A DNA stretch of 64,000 nucleotides. It comes from Actinoplanes lutulentus. GTDB lineage: Bacteria > Actinomycetota > Actinomycetes > Mycobacteriales > Micromonosporaceae. The stretch is taken from NCBI RefSeq assembly GCF_003259845.1, contig NZ_QLMJ01000011.1, forward strand, positions 237,336 through 301,335. The letters run 5' to 3'. Position 1 is the stretch's first letter, and the number at the start of each line of letters is the position of its first letter. The position numbers were made by a program, and so were the translations under genes. Positions 51,399-59,600 of this stretch are shown here, one piece after another. The notes beneath the pieces were generated by a model. That model had not been told where the DNA came from. It saw only the letters and a program-made list of their open reading frames with translations, and made no database searches.

Positions 51399-53153
51399 GT
51401 GATCCGGGCCGTTCCACGCGTACTCCTGCTCCTGCTCGTGCTGCTGGGAGCGCTTGTCGCGTCGCCGAGCCCGGCTTCCGCGCACGCCGCGCCGGTCGGT
51501 GCCACCCCCGCACCCGGCAGCATCGTCGGCAGCTCCCCCACCGAAGTCACCGTCACGTTCAGTGAACCGATCAGCCCGGTCACCGGCCAGATCCAGGTGA
51601 TCGCCCCCGACGGCGAACGCATCAACGCCACCCCGACGGTCCAGGGCGCCGTGCTGCGCATCCCGATCCGCTCCGCGAAACGCCCACTCGGCACCTATCT
51701 CGTCAGCTTCCGGGTGATCTCCGCGGACAGCCATCCGGTCGGCGGCGCGATCACCTTCTCGGTGGGCGCGCCCTCCGCGCGACCCGAGGCCGCGACCACC
51801 ACCGGCTCCCACCCCTCGGTCACCCTCGCGGTCCCCACCCTCAAATTCCTTGGGTACGCGGGAATCACGCTGATCGCGGGCCCGAGCCTGTTCCTGGCCT
51901 TCCTGTGGCCCCGCAAACGCTCCCGGTCGGGGGCGATCCGCCTGCTCCGGATCGGCCTGGCCCTGACCGCGGCGGCAACCCTCGGCGCCCTGGGCACCCA
52001 GGCCCAGCAGGGCAGCGGAGCGGCGTTGTGGCAGGTGTCGGTGTCCGAGCTGACAGCAGTCCTGACCAGCCAGTTCGGCCTGCTCCTGCTCTCCCGCCTA
52101 ACCGCCCTGGCCCTGCTCGCAGTCCTGCTACCGCCGCTCCTGAAAGCGCACCCCCGCCGGATTTCCCCCTCTCCCGCACGCACGCCCGCGCTGGTCGCCG
52201 TCGGTGCCCCCACGCCTGTTGTTGCTCCCCCGGTTCCCTCGGCTCCGGTGGTCGTCGAGGCCTCGTCCCGCGTTGCTCAGTTCCGGGTCGCGGCAGTGCT
52301 CCTGCTGAGCGTTTTCGGTCTCGCCACGTGGCCTCTCACCGGTCACGCGATCGCCGCCCCACTACCCGCCGTGACCGTCACGGTAGGAACCGTCCACATG
52401 GCCGCCATGGCCGTCTGGCTCGGCGGCCTGATCACGCTGACCGTCTTCCTGCTCCGCGGCACCGACCGCCGGATCCTCGGCGTGCTGCTACCGGTCTGGT
52501 CCCGCTGGGCGGCCCTGGCCGTCGTCTGGCTCACCATCGCCGGAGGCGTCCAGGCGGTGGTCCAGCTGGGCGCGCTCCCCGCGCTCTGGCAGACCGGGTA
52601 CGGCAGACTCCTGCTGGCCAAACTCGCCGTCCTGGCCGGAGTCCTGACCCTGGCCTTCTTCGCCCGCCGCCTGGTCACCCGGGTGACCGGCTCCGGCGCC
52701 TCCGGCCTGCGCCGCACGGTGGCCGTAGAGGTAGCCGCCACCGTCCTGATCCTGGGCCTGAGCGCCGTCCTGGTCCAGGTGGACCCGGGCCGCAGCGCCG
52801 CGGCGAAGGACGGCGCGGTAACCGGCGAGGGCGTCTCCGAGACGCTGACGAACTCCCTCTACACGCTCCAGTTCAACATCTATCCGGTGGAGGTAGGCGA
52901 GTACAACACGGTCCACGCCTTCCTCTACACCCCCGAGGGCAAGCCCCTGCCCCCCGAGGAGTGGGAGATCTCCACCCGCCTGACCAGCCAGAACCTGGAA
53001 GCGGTGAAGGAACCCCTCCTGGGCCTGACCCCCAAGCACCACGCCCTAGGCTCAGTCACGTTCCCGATCCCCGGAACCTACGAGATCGCCTTCACCATCC
53101 GCGTCGACGACCTAAACCGAGCAACAGTAAAAACCTCGCTGACCGTCCCCTGA
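51399..53153 (+). CDS. CopC-CopD fusion copper protein, 584 aa
   Basis: Signal peptide MIRAVPRVLLLLLVLLGALVASPSPASA, then a CopC domain starting with the copper-binding His of HAAPVGATPAPG and carrying SADSHPVGG. An eight-helix CopD membrane domain (about 150-460) contains HAIAAPL and HMAAMAVWLGGL. The last 120 residues resemble a YtkA-like domain (YTLQFNIYPVEVGEYNTVHAFLYT). It binds copper outside the cell and may move it through the membrane. GTG 51399 is chosen for the signal peptide. Confidence 0.9.
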   Translation: MIRAVPRVLLLLLVLLGALVASPSPASAHAAPVGATPAPGSIVGSSPTEVTVTFSEPISPVTGQIQVIAPDGERINATPTVQGAVLRIPIRSAKRPLGTYLVSFRVISADSHPVGGAITFSVGAPSARPEAATTTGSHPSVTLAVPTLKFLGYAGITLIAGPSLFLAFLWPRKRSRSGAIRLLRIGLALTAAATLGALGTQAQQGSGAALWQVSVSELTAVLTSQFGLLLLSRLTALALLAVLLPPLLKAHPRRISPSPARTPALVAVGAPTPVVAPPVPSAPVVVEASSRVAQFRVAAVLLLSVFGLATWPLTGHAIAAPLPAVTVTVGTVHMAAMAVWLGGLITLTVFLLRGTDRRILGVLLPVWSRWAALAVVWLTIAGGVQAVVQLGALPALWQTGYGRLLLAKLAVLAGVLTLAFFARRLVTRVTGSGASGLRRTVAVEVAATVLILGLSAVLVQVDPGRSAAAKDGAVTGEGVSETLTNSLYTLQFNIYPVEVGEYNTVHAFLYTPEGKPLPPEEWEISTRLTSQNLEAVKEPLLGLTPKHHALGSVTFPIPGTYEIAFTIRVDDLNRATVKTSLTVP

Positions 53154-53258
53154 CCCCGCACACCCGACACCACCCGGCCACCGCGCGAACCCACCGCCAC
53201 ACGCCAGGCAAGCAAGCGAACCGGCGTAAGCGAGCCGGCGTAAGCGAGCAAGCGACGC

Positions 53259-53297
53259 GCGTCGAATCAGGGCGCAATTCGCACCGCAAATCGACAC
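53259..53297. repeat. 39-bp palindromic dispersed repeat, copy B
   Basis: Starts GCGTCGAATCAGGGCGC and ends AAATCGACAC. About 29 of 39 positions agree with copy C, 23 bases further on, including the terminal inverted ends. Confidence 0.65.
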
Positions 53298-53319
53298 AAG
53301 CCGGCGACTTCCGATCTGC

Positions 53320-53358
53320 GTGTCGATTTAGGGTGCGAATCGAACCCGAAGTCGACAC
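53320..53358. repeat. 39-bp palindromic dispersed repeat, copy C
   Basis: Starts GTGTCGATTTAGGG and ends CGAAGTCGACAC. It agrees with copy A (569-607) at about 34 of 39 positions. Confidence 0.75.
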
Positions 53359-53413
53359 ACACCGTCTGACCCGCACGGCGGCACCGCCTCGCCATCGCCG
53401 AACCCAACACTCG

Positions 53414-53466
53414 GCCGATCTTGTGACCTTATGGCTGATGCAGCGGCACAAACTCACTAGATCCAC
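53414..53466. repeat. 53-bp palindromic repeat, copy 1
   Basis: Begins GCCGATCTTGTGA and ends ACTCACTAGATCCACC. It is the decayed copy: the terminal arms no longer pair fully. Confidence 0.65.
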
Positions 53467-53545
53467 CAAGCCGCCGAGCGCACCTGCCGCCCGCCTGGCC
53501 TCGCCCCGCCCCGCCCCGCCTGGCCTCGCCTCGCCTCGCCTCGCC

Positions 53546-53598
53546 GCCGATCTTGTGAGTTTGGGGTCGATCGGGTGGCGCAAGCTCACAAGATCGGT
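53546..53598. repeat. 53-bp palindromic repeat, copy 2
   Basis: Begins GCCGATCTTGTGAG and ends GCTCACAAGATCGGTCC. Its terminal arms CCGATCTTGTGAG and CTCACAAGATCGG are a perfect 13-bp inverted repeat. Same length and end sequences as copy 1. Confidence 0.75.
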
Positions 53599-53750
53599 CC
53601 CGCGCTGCCCCGCTGTGTGAGGAGCGCCGGGTACGGGCGGCGAGCATGTCCGTCGTGACGGGGCTGCCGGGCGGGAGGCTGGACCTGGTGGGCTGAAGCA
53701 GGTGACTGCGCGTCACTTTCTGGGAATAAGTAGTCCGGGAGGTGACTGCG

Positions 53751-54095
53751 ATGCATGTTTCTTCGGAGGAGACAGCCGGCAACGTCATCGTCGTGACGGT
53801 GCGCGGCAACCTGGATCTCGACAGTGCCCCGAGCCTGGCCGTCGGGCTGGACCAGGCGCTCTCGCGGGACGAGCCACGCGTCGTGGTCGACCTGTCCCGG
53901 GTGGAGTTCTGCGATTCGATCGGGCTGAGCACGTTCGTGGTCGGGCACAACCGGGCCCGCGCGGCCGGCGGCTGGTTACGGATCGCGGCGCCCACCGAGT
54001 TCCTGGAGCAACTCCTCGACACGATCGGCCTGGCCGGCCGGCTCGGCGTCTACGCGACCGTCGACGACGCCCTCGCCGGCCGCCCGGACACCTGA
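53751..54095 (+). CDS. STAS-domain anti-sigma factor antagonist, 114 aa
   Basis: A single STAS domain of the SpoIIAA/RsbV type. It frees a sigma factor by binding the anti-sigma kinase when unphosphorylated. The phosphorylatable serine is S56 in VEFCDSIGLSTFVVGHNRA. GGGAGGTGA ends about six bases before ATG 53751, which favours it over the in-frame GTG at 53742. No anti-sigma kinase gene is adjacent. The PP2C phosphatase at 40442 is a possible partner. Confidence 0.93.
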   Translation: MHVSSEETAGNVIVVTVRGNLDLDSAPSLAVGLDQALSRDEPRVVVDLSRVEFCDSIGLSTFVVGHNRARAAGGWLRIAAPTEFLEQLLDTIGLAGRLGVYATVDDALAGRPDT

Positions 54096-54152
54096 CCAAC
54101 GACAAAACCTGCCAAAGATAAACAAACCGGCCCCGCCAAGGACGCCACGGCC

Positions 54153-54240
54153 CGCCCCGAAAGACTGAGCACAGCGCCACCCCGGCCGGCCAGGTGCTCC
54201 CCGGCACGCCCCGGACGGTTGAGCACAGCGTCACCCCGGC
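54153..54240. repeat. 34-bp direct repeat, two copies
   Basis: CGCCCCGAAAGACTGAGCACA at 54153 and CGCCCCGGACGGTTGAGCACA at 54207 begin two 34-bp copies that both end CACCCCGGC; a third decayed copy follows. They lie in the gap before yaaA, with no gene across them. Confidence 0.6.
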
Positions 54241-54286
54241 GCGTCCCGCACGGTCCGGGCACAGTACGGGCGGTTAGTCTCGCCGC

Positions 54287-55078
54287 GTGCTGATCCTGCT
54301 GCCGCCGTCCGAGGGTAAGACCACCGCGACCACCGGTGACCCGGTCGACCATGCCGCCCTCTGGCTGCCCGAGCTCGCGACCGCCCGCACCCGGGTACTT
54401 AACCGGCTCGTCGCTCTGTGTAAGCGCACTAGCGAACGCTCGGTGACCGACTCACTGACCGTTCTCGGACTCAGCGCCGGGCAGCGTGACGAGATAGCCC
54501 GGAACGCCGTCCTGCACACGGCACCCGCGGCGCCGGCGTCCGAGGTCTACACCGGGGTGCTCTACGAGGCTCTCGACCCGGCCGGGCTCACCGGCGAATC
54601 CCGGGAGTGGCTGGACCGGACGGCTGTCGTCTTCTCCGGATTGTGGGGCGCGGTCCGGCTCGGCGATCGGATCCCGGCCTACCGCTGCTCGATCGGCGTC
54701 GCTCTTCCGGCCCCGGTCGGCGGGCTTACTCCGTACTGGAAAAAGGCTCTGAAGCCGGCGCTGGACCGCTTGGAGGGACCCGTGCTGGATCTTCGTTCTG
54801 GGGCTTATGTGGCGATGTGGGCGCCTGGCGCGCAGAGCGCGCAGGTGCGGGTGCTGCACGAACGGACCGTCGGTGGTGTGACAAAACGGTCAGTGGTGAG
54901 CCACTTCAACAAGGCCACGAAGGGCCGGCTGGTGCGCGCGCTGGCCGAGGATCGCGCGACGCCGGAGACGGCGAACGAGCTGGTCACGGCGTTGCGGGAC
55001 CTGAAGTTCGCGGTCGAGGAGCGGCCTGCCCAACAGGGCGGGCCGCGTCAGCTCGACATCGTGGTCAGTGATCTGTAA
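54287..55078 (+). CDS. yaaA: YaaA-family (DUF328) protein, 263 aa
   Basis: MLILLPPSEGKT opens all members of this family; SGLWGAVRLGDRIPAYRCSIG, YWKKALKP, GPVLDLRSGAYVAMW and SHFNKATKGRLVRAL are the other conserved boxes. E. coli YaaA lowers intracellular iron and DNA damage during peroxide stress and binds DNA. The start is GTG 54287. It is convergent with the FKBP gene, three bases apart. Confidence 0.93.
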   Translation: MLILLPPSEGKTTATTGDPVDHAALWLPELATARTRVLNRLVALCKRTSERSVTDSLTVLGLSAGQRDEIARNAVLHTAPAAPASEVYTGVLYEALDPAGLTGESREWLDRTAVVFSGLWGAVRLGDRIPAYRCSIGVALPAPVGGLTPYWKKALKPALDRLEGPVLDLRSGAYVAMWAPGAQSAQVRVLHERTVGGVTKRSVVSHFNKATKGRLVRALAEDRATPETANELVTALRDLKFAVEERPAQQGGPRQLDIVVSDL

Positions 55079-55081
55079 CGG

Positions 55082-55597
55082 TCACTTCGCGTCGAGGATG
55101 TCGACGACGAAGCGCAGGTCGCCACGCTGCGGGCCGTAGGCGAGGTCCTGCGGGACGTCGAGCTGGATCCGGCTGCCGACCTTCTGGCCGGGGATGCCCT
55201 GGTCCCAGCCCTTGATCAGCTCGCCGGTGCCGATCCGGGTGGAGAACGGCGCGCCGCCGGTCCACGACGAGTCGATCACGTCGCCGGTGGTGTACGAGAC
55301 CAGCTTGTAGTTGACCGTGATGGTCTGACCAGCCGTGACGACCGGGCCGGTGCCGGGGATCAGCTCCTTGATCGCGAGCTTGTCGAGGGTGCCGGTGCCG
55401 GCCGTGACCTCGGGCTCGACGGTGAGCGGATCCACCGGCGCCGCTGACTGGGTGGCGGCCGCGGCGGTCGGCGCCGCATCGCTGTCGCCGGATCGGACCC
55501 AGAAGACGACGGCGGCGAGCACCGCGAAGACCAGGACCGCGGTCAGCACGCCGGCGATGGCCCGGCCTCGGCTCTTGGTGTCGAACGTGTCGCTCAT
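55082..55597 (-). CDS. Membrane-anchored FKBP-type peptidyl-prolyl isomerase, 171 aa
   Basis: One membrane segment (GVLTAVLVFAVLAAVVFWV, about 17-35), a disordered Ala/Ser linker, then an FKBP domain: KELIPGTGPVVTAGQTITVNYKLV, DSSWTGGAPFSTRIGTGELIKGWDQGIPG, GSRIQLDVPQDLAYGP and RFVVDILDAK. It should speed prolyl isomerisation in exported proteins at the membrane surface. ATG 55597 is clear, and the in-frame upstream region is non-coding. Confidence 0.94.
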   Translation of the reverse strand: MSDTFDTKSRGRAIAGVLTAVLVFAVLAAVVFWVRSGDSDAAPTAAAATQSAAPVDPLTVEPEVTAGTGTLDKLAIKELIPGTGPVVTAGQTITVNYKLVSYTTGDVIDSSWTGGAPFSTRIGTGELIKGWDQGIPGQKVGSRIQLDVPQDLAYGPQRGDLRFVVDILDAK

Positions 55598-55804
55598 GCA
55601 AATCCCCTGCCGGTGTCGGAAACTCCGGACACGGTACTCGGGTCCGGGACGAAAGCCGCGAAGGACCTCCGCCGAATCACCGATGCCACTGATCGTCCGT
55701 ACGTCCGGAGACGAGTCCCACTCTTCACTCCTGACCCAACAGATGAGATCGTTTATCGCCCCGTGCACCGCCCCCTGTGAGCCAACGCCTGATCCGGAGG
55801 ACCC

Positions 55805-56650
55805 TTGTCCGATCAGACGCCACCGGAAAAGCCTGGACAGAGCCTTGTGCTCCGCGGCCGACCGGACGTCCCCGCCATGCTGCTGGAAGAGAAACGATCC
55901 TGGCGCGAGTACTTCGCACCCGGATTGGTGATCTTCCTGGGCGTGGTGGCGGTGATCGCCTTCGGGCTGGTCGTCGTCACCCGCGGCGACGATCCCCAGC
56001 CGTCGAACACCACGCCGGTCCTCGGTGGCCTCGGCGAGCCGACGGCCGCCCAGGTGCCGATCCCGCTGCCCAGCGCGTCGCCTTCGATCAGCCCGGTGCC
56101 GGTCGACTCGATCGCGATCGAACGGTCGGCCGTTCCCGACCGGGTCGACCTGAGCGCCGAGGGAACGATCGACTGGGTGCACTGGGGTGAGCAGGGCACG
56201 TACACCCTGGAACGCAACGCCAACGGCGGGTTCGCGATCCTCGAAGGAACGCCGGATCCGTCCCGGGTTCGGCACACGGCCAGCCCGGAGGCCTTCAGCT
56301 GGACCGGCGGCCACCCGCTCGCCACCGCGAAGGGCGTGACCAGCGGCGTACGGTCCTGCGACGCGGGCAGCGGGTTCACGCTCTCCGCACCGGCCGGGAC
56401 CCGGGACACGACGCTGCGCCTCTACGTCGGCATGATCGCCGGACGGGGCTCGCTGGAGATCCGGCTCTCCACCGGCGGCAAGGTCGTCACCGACACCTGG
56501 GAGCAGACCGGGGAGTCGATGGCGACCGCTGCCTACACGGTGAGCTACACCTCATCGGGTACTGGCAAGATCTCCATCAAGTGGATCACCGACGAGTCCT
56601 TCGACGAGGACTGCGGCGGGGTCACCCTGCAGGCCGCGACACTCAGCTGA
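55805..56650 (+). CDS. Membrane-anchored beta-sandwich protein, 281 aa
   Basis: TTG 55805 follows a strong GGAGGA, giving MSDQTPPEKPGQSLVL. One membrane helix (FAPGLVIFLGVVAVIAFGLVVV, about 40-61), a Pro/Ser linker, then a C-terminal module of about 165 residues. This opens VDLSAEGTIDWVHWGEQG, contains FSWTGGHPLATAKGVTSG and ends VTLQAATLS. From memory, the same opening and ending occur in a beta-sandwich module of secreted bacterial proteins; its ligand is unknown. It is 36 bases before the MMPL gene and likely in one operon with it. Confidence 0.8.
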   Translation: MSDQTPPEKPGQSLVLRGRPDVPAMLLEEKRSWREYFAPGLVIFLGVVAVIAFGLVVVTRGDDPQPSNTTPVLGGLGEPTAAQVPIPLPSASPSISPVPVDSIAIERSAVPDRVDLSAEGTIDWVHWGEQGTYTLERNANGGFAILEGTPDPSRVRHTASPEAFSWTGGHPLATAKGVTSGVRSCDAGSGFTLSAPAGTRDTTLRLYVGMIAGRGSLEIRLSTGGKVVTDTWEQTGESMATAAYTVSYTSSGTGKISIKWITDESFDEDCGGVTLQAATLS

Positions 56651-56686
56651 CCTGCTCTTTTTGACCCTAATCCGGAAGGGGAGCCT

Positions 56687-59600
56687 GTGTTCGCGGGCTG
56701 GGGATCGCAGGTTGCCCGTCTTCGGTGGCCGGTTCTGATCATCGCGCTCGTCGCGGTGCTCGGTGCCGGGACCTGGGGCTTCGGGGTGTTCGATCGGCTC
56801 ACCGAGGGCGGTTACAGCGATCCGGACTCGGAGTCCGCGCGCGCCGCCGAGGTGGTCGCCACCGCCCTGAGCGGGCAGAGCGGCGACGTCATCGCGATCT
56901 GGACTCCGGATCAGGGCACGATCGACGACGCGCCGCTGACCAAGCGGATCAAGGAACGGCTCGCGGCGCTGCCCGAGTCGGCCGTCGTCTCGGCGCCGTC
57001 CTACTGGGACACGAAGGCGCCGCAGTTCGCCGCCGAGGACAAGTCCAGCGCGGTCGCCGTGATCACCCTGGCCGGGGCGGACGACGCCGGAAAACTCACC
57101 GCTTATGGCGAAATAGTGGATCAGCTGACGGTGCCCGGCGCGCATCTCCAGCTCGCCGGTGGCCTCCCCCTCGCCCACGCCTCCAACGAACGTTCGGCCT
57201 CCGACCTCGTCTTCGCCGAGATGATCTCGCTGCCGATCGTCCTGATCCTGCTGCTGTTCATCTTCGGCTCGCTGGTCGCCGCGTCCCTGCCGGTGCTCGT
57301 CGGCGGCGCCGCGGTGCTCGGCTCACTCGGTGTGCTCAACGCGGTCGCGCTCAGCCACGAGGTCAACTCGTTCGCCGTCAACGTGGCCAGCCTGCTCGGC
57401 CTCGGCATGGCGATCGATTACGGACTCTTCATGGTCGGCCGGTTCCGGGAGGAGCAGGCGTCCCACTCCACTGAGGAGGCGGTCCGGCGTACCGTCGCCA
57501 CCGCTGGGCGTACCGTCCTCTTCTCCGCGACCCTGCTGATGACCGCCCTGGCCGGGCTGCTGCTCTTCCCGCAGGGCTTTCTCAAATCGCTCGCCTACGG
57601 CGGCCTCGCCGCCGTCTTCCTCGCGGCGCTGCTTTCGCTCACCCTTCTGCCCGCGGTCCTTGCCATCTTGGGTACGCGTGTCGACAAGCTCCCGGTTCGC
57701 CTGCCCTCGTTCGGCACCGGCGGCGACGGCTGGACCCGGCTCGCCGGGGCGGTGCTGCGCCGACCGGTCCTGTTCGCGCTGCCGATCCTGGCCGGCCTGC
57801 TGGTGCTCGCGCTGCCGATCGGCGGCGTCCGCTTCGGCGAGAACGACGAGCGGGTGCTCCCCGAGGGCGACCCGTCGCGCGTCGCGATCGAGACCCTCAC
57901 GGCCGACTACCCCCAGTTCAGTACGGGTGGGGTGCAGATCGTCGTGAGCGGCAACACCGATGTGGCGGCTTTCGTGACGGCCATCGGCAAGGTCGGCGGT
58001 GTCACCGGGGTGAGCACGACCGGCGGGTCCGAGAACGTGACCGTGCTGAACGCGGCGCTCGCCTCGGCGGACCCGTTCAGCGAATCGGCCCGCGAGGTCG
58101 TCGAGAACCTGCGCGCCCTCCCGCCACCTGACGGCGCCGAGGTGCTGATCGGCGGCGCCACCGCCCGCAACGTCGACAGCATCGCCGCGATCGGCGCGAA
58201 ACTCCCGCTGATGATCGCCCTGCTCGCCGGGGCCACGCTGATCCTGATGTTCCTGGCGTTCGGCTCGATCCTGCTGCCGATCAAGGCCGTGGTGATGAGC
58301 GCCCTGAGCCTCACCGCCACGTTCGGCATCCTCATCTGGATCTTCCAGGACGGCCACGGCGCGGGGCTGCTCAACGTGACCCCGGCCCCGTTGGAAGCCG
58401 GCATCGTCGTACTCATGGCCGCTGTCGTTTTCGGTCTCAGCACCGACTACGAGGTGTTCCTGCTGTCCCGCATGGTCGAGGCCAGGGTGAAGGGCGCGAC
58501 CACGGCCGAGGCCGTCACGATCGGCCTGACCCGGACCGGCCGCGTGATCAGCGCGGCAGCCCTGCTGCTGATCGTGGTGACCGGCGCGTTCGCGCTGTCC
58601 ACGGTGACGACGATGCGCTTCGTCGGCGTCGGCATGATCATCGCCTTGGTGCTGGACGCGACGGTGGTCCGGATGCTGCTGGTCCCGGCGGTCCTGGCAC
58701 TGTTCGGCGACGCCGCCTGGTGGGCGCCGGGGCCGTTGAAACGCCTGCAGGAGCGTGCCGGGCTGGCCGAGCACGCCGCCGAACCGGCGGTGGCCGGAGC
58801 CGGGGCCGGGGCCGGGGTTGAGTCCGGTGCTGAGGACCGTTATTACGTCGGCGCGGCACCCCGGCACGCCCTGCCCGGACGCCACGCCGCGGCTCCGGGC
58901 GAACCGTCCTTCGCCGAAACCGCAGGCCTCGACACGGTCGTGATCCAGCGAGGCGCCCACGCCATGCCGGCCCACGCGCTCAGCGGGCCTTCGGACGAGA
59001 GCCACACGATGGTGCTGGAGTACACCGACGTCCTGGACTACATCGCCGAGAAGGAACGCGACGCCGCAATGAGCAGCCCGGCCTCCCCCGCGGCGGCGCT
59101 GCCGGCAGCGGCAGCGGCTCTGCCCGCGGGCGAGGGCACCGGGCCTTTCGCTGTTTCCCCGCCCCCGGCGTCGCCTCCCTCGTCGCCGTCGTCGCCTTCC
59201 GCGTCCTCCCCGCCGTCTCCCTCAGCGTCGGCGTCGGATCTGGGTTCGCAGGCGCCGTTGCCGCCGGTGCCGATTCCTGGAGCCTCATCCACGCCGGCGA
59301 AGTCCGACGCATCCGCTGGGAGCCCAGGCAACGCGTCCGCACCCGCTGCCGAGCACTCCGCTGCCGCGGGCACATCCGGCCTCCCGAGCACAACCAGCGC
59401 CGCGGGCACAGCCAACGTCCCGGCCACAGCCAGCGTCCGGGGCACAGCCAGCGCCGCAGGCAAAGCTGACGCGTCTGTAGCGCCGCTCGATGCCCCCGCA
59501 GGAGAGCCCGCCCCGGGCATCGCCAGCCCTGACACGTCCGCTGCCGAAATCCCCGTCGCCGGAACGCCCGCTGTTGGTGCGCACATGGTCGGCTCGGACA

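Larger units (their letters stand above)
53154..53750. other. Non-coding repeat nest
   Basis: About 600 bases without a credible gene. In order it holds a 14-bp tandem repeat (53217-53244, CGARCCGGCGTAAG twice), two copies of the 39-bp palindromic repeat, two copies of a 53-bp palindromic repeat, a CCTCG/CCCCG pentanucleotide tract (53491-53545) between them, and the promoter region of the STAS gene. GGTGACTGCG occurs at 53701 and again at 53741 before that gene. Confidence 0.7.
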
